A stretch of DNA of 6,298 bases from Deltaproteobacteria bacterium (GTDB lineage: Bacteria > Desulfobacterota > Desulfobacteria > Desulfobacterales > ETH-SRB1), in the NCBI GenBank assembly GCA_019314185.1, contig JAFCZU010000208.1:1-6298 (forward strand), in the 5' to 3' direction. Numbering within the stretch: position 1 is the stretch's first letter; each line of letters opens with the position of its first letter. A program made the position numbers and the translations under genes. Shown here piece after piece: positions 6,022 to 6,298 of the stretch. Under the pieces are notes generated by a model. The model had not been told where the DNA came from. It made no database searches and was given only the letters and a program-made list of their open reading frames with translations.

Positions 6022-6298
6022 AGACTCGATTGATAGATGCGGGATTTAGGCCGATTAATATACACAAAGTATTGGGTCCCCTGGAAAAGATTACGATGAG
6101 CTTTGTAGTATATTGTTTCTCCTTAATACAAAAAATCAGAAGTGAAAAAGTAACCCAGACAAATAACCCAGAATTAATGAATATTTTTGGTCAATTTTTC
6201 AAGTGGGCCAATCGATTTTATATGTTGCTTGTATGGCTGGACGCAAGGATTATGCCCCGTTCTTTGTCGGCGGTCTTATTGATTAAGGCGGAAAAGAA
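6018..6298 (+). pseudogene. Detached C-terminal part of the methyltransferase, cut by window end
   Basis: An open frame from the ATG at 6018 runs to the last base without a stop (93 full codons). It starts MKTRLIDAGFRPINIHKVLG and continues with LEKITMSFVVY and, near the end, LLIKAEK. The pattern of a helix, then L-x-x-A-G-F, then a beta strand is typical of the last third of class I methyltransferases, and the last residues look like a terminal strand. It is in a different frame from the N-terminal half, and the Pro-Gly-Gly region and following strand are absent between them. Together this implies a deletion of roughly 45-60 codons that also shifted the frame. The start overlaps the upstream stop as ATGA, so coupled translation of a second polypeptide is conceivable, but a working split enzyme is unlikely with the middle missing. 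The true stop is beyond the window. Confidence 0.6.

Overview
The window looks like a fragment of a Desulfobacterota (former Deltaproteobacteria) chromosome of moderately low GC. This is inferred from the pilin type and from the two long membrane glycosyltransferase/TPR proteins, a style common in sulfate-reducing and related bacteria. No rRNA, housekeeping marker or mobile element is present to fix the lineage. All intact genes are on the + strand.

Region 1 (1-521): a complete type IV major pilin gene (pilA-like) with a perfect AGGAGG ribosome binding site, closed by a strong intrinsic terminator. It therefore looks like a self-contained, highly expressed transcription unit. Region 2 (522-814): a noncoding gap of about 290 bases. 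It holds an 8-bp inverted repeat, a degraded minus-strand relic of the N-terminus of a class I methyltransferase (627-730), and a good sigma70-type promoter (743-771) for the genes downstream. Region 3 (815-4856): two adjacent paralogous membrane proteins of 663 and 682 aa. Each has an N-terminal multi-pass GT-C-like half that resembles the eukaryotic TMTC O-mannosyltransferases, followed by a C-terminal array of tetratricopeptide repeats. Region 4 (4877-5629): a soluble family 2 glycosyltransferase resembling dolichyl-phosphate mannose synthase. Region 5 (5632-6298): a class I SAM-dependent methyltransferase that appears broken. Its N-terminal Rossmann half stops at 6021, and a C-terminal methyltransferase-like segment continues in another frame from 6018 to the window edge, with an inferred loss of roughly 45-60 codons between them.

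The genes from 815 onward are tightly packed (gaps of 1, 20 and 2 bases) and probably form one operon. Working model (inference): the family 2 enzyme charges a polyprenyl phosphate with a sugar, and the membrane GT-C/TPR proteins transfer it to a protein at the outer face of the inner membrane. The neighbouring pilin, which has a Ser/Thr-rich, cysteine-free C-terminal domain, is an obvious candidate substrate. The methyltransferase would have modified the glycan or its precursor. Both methyltransferase traces in the window are damaged.
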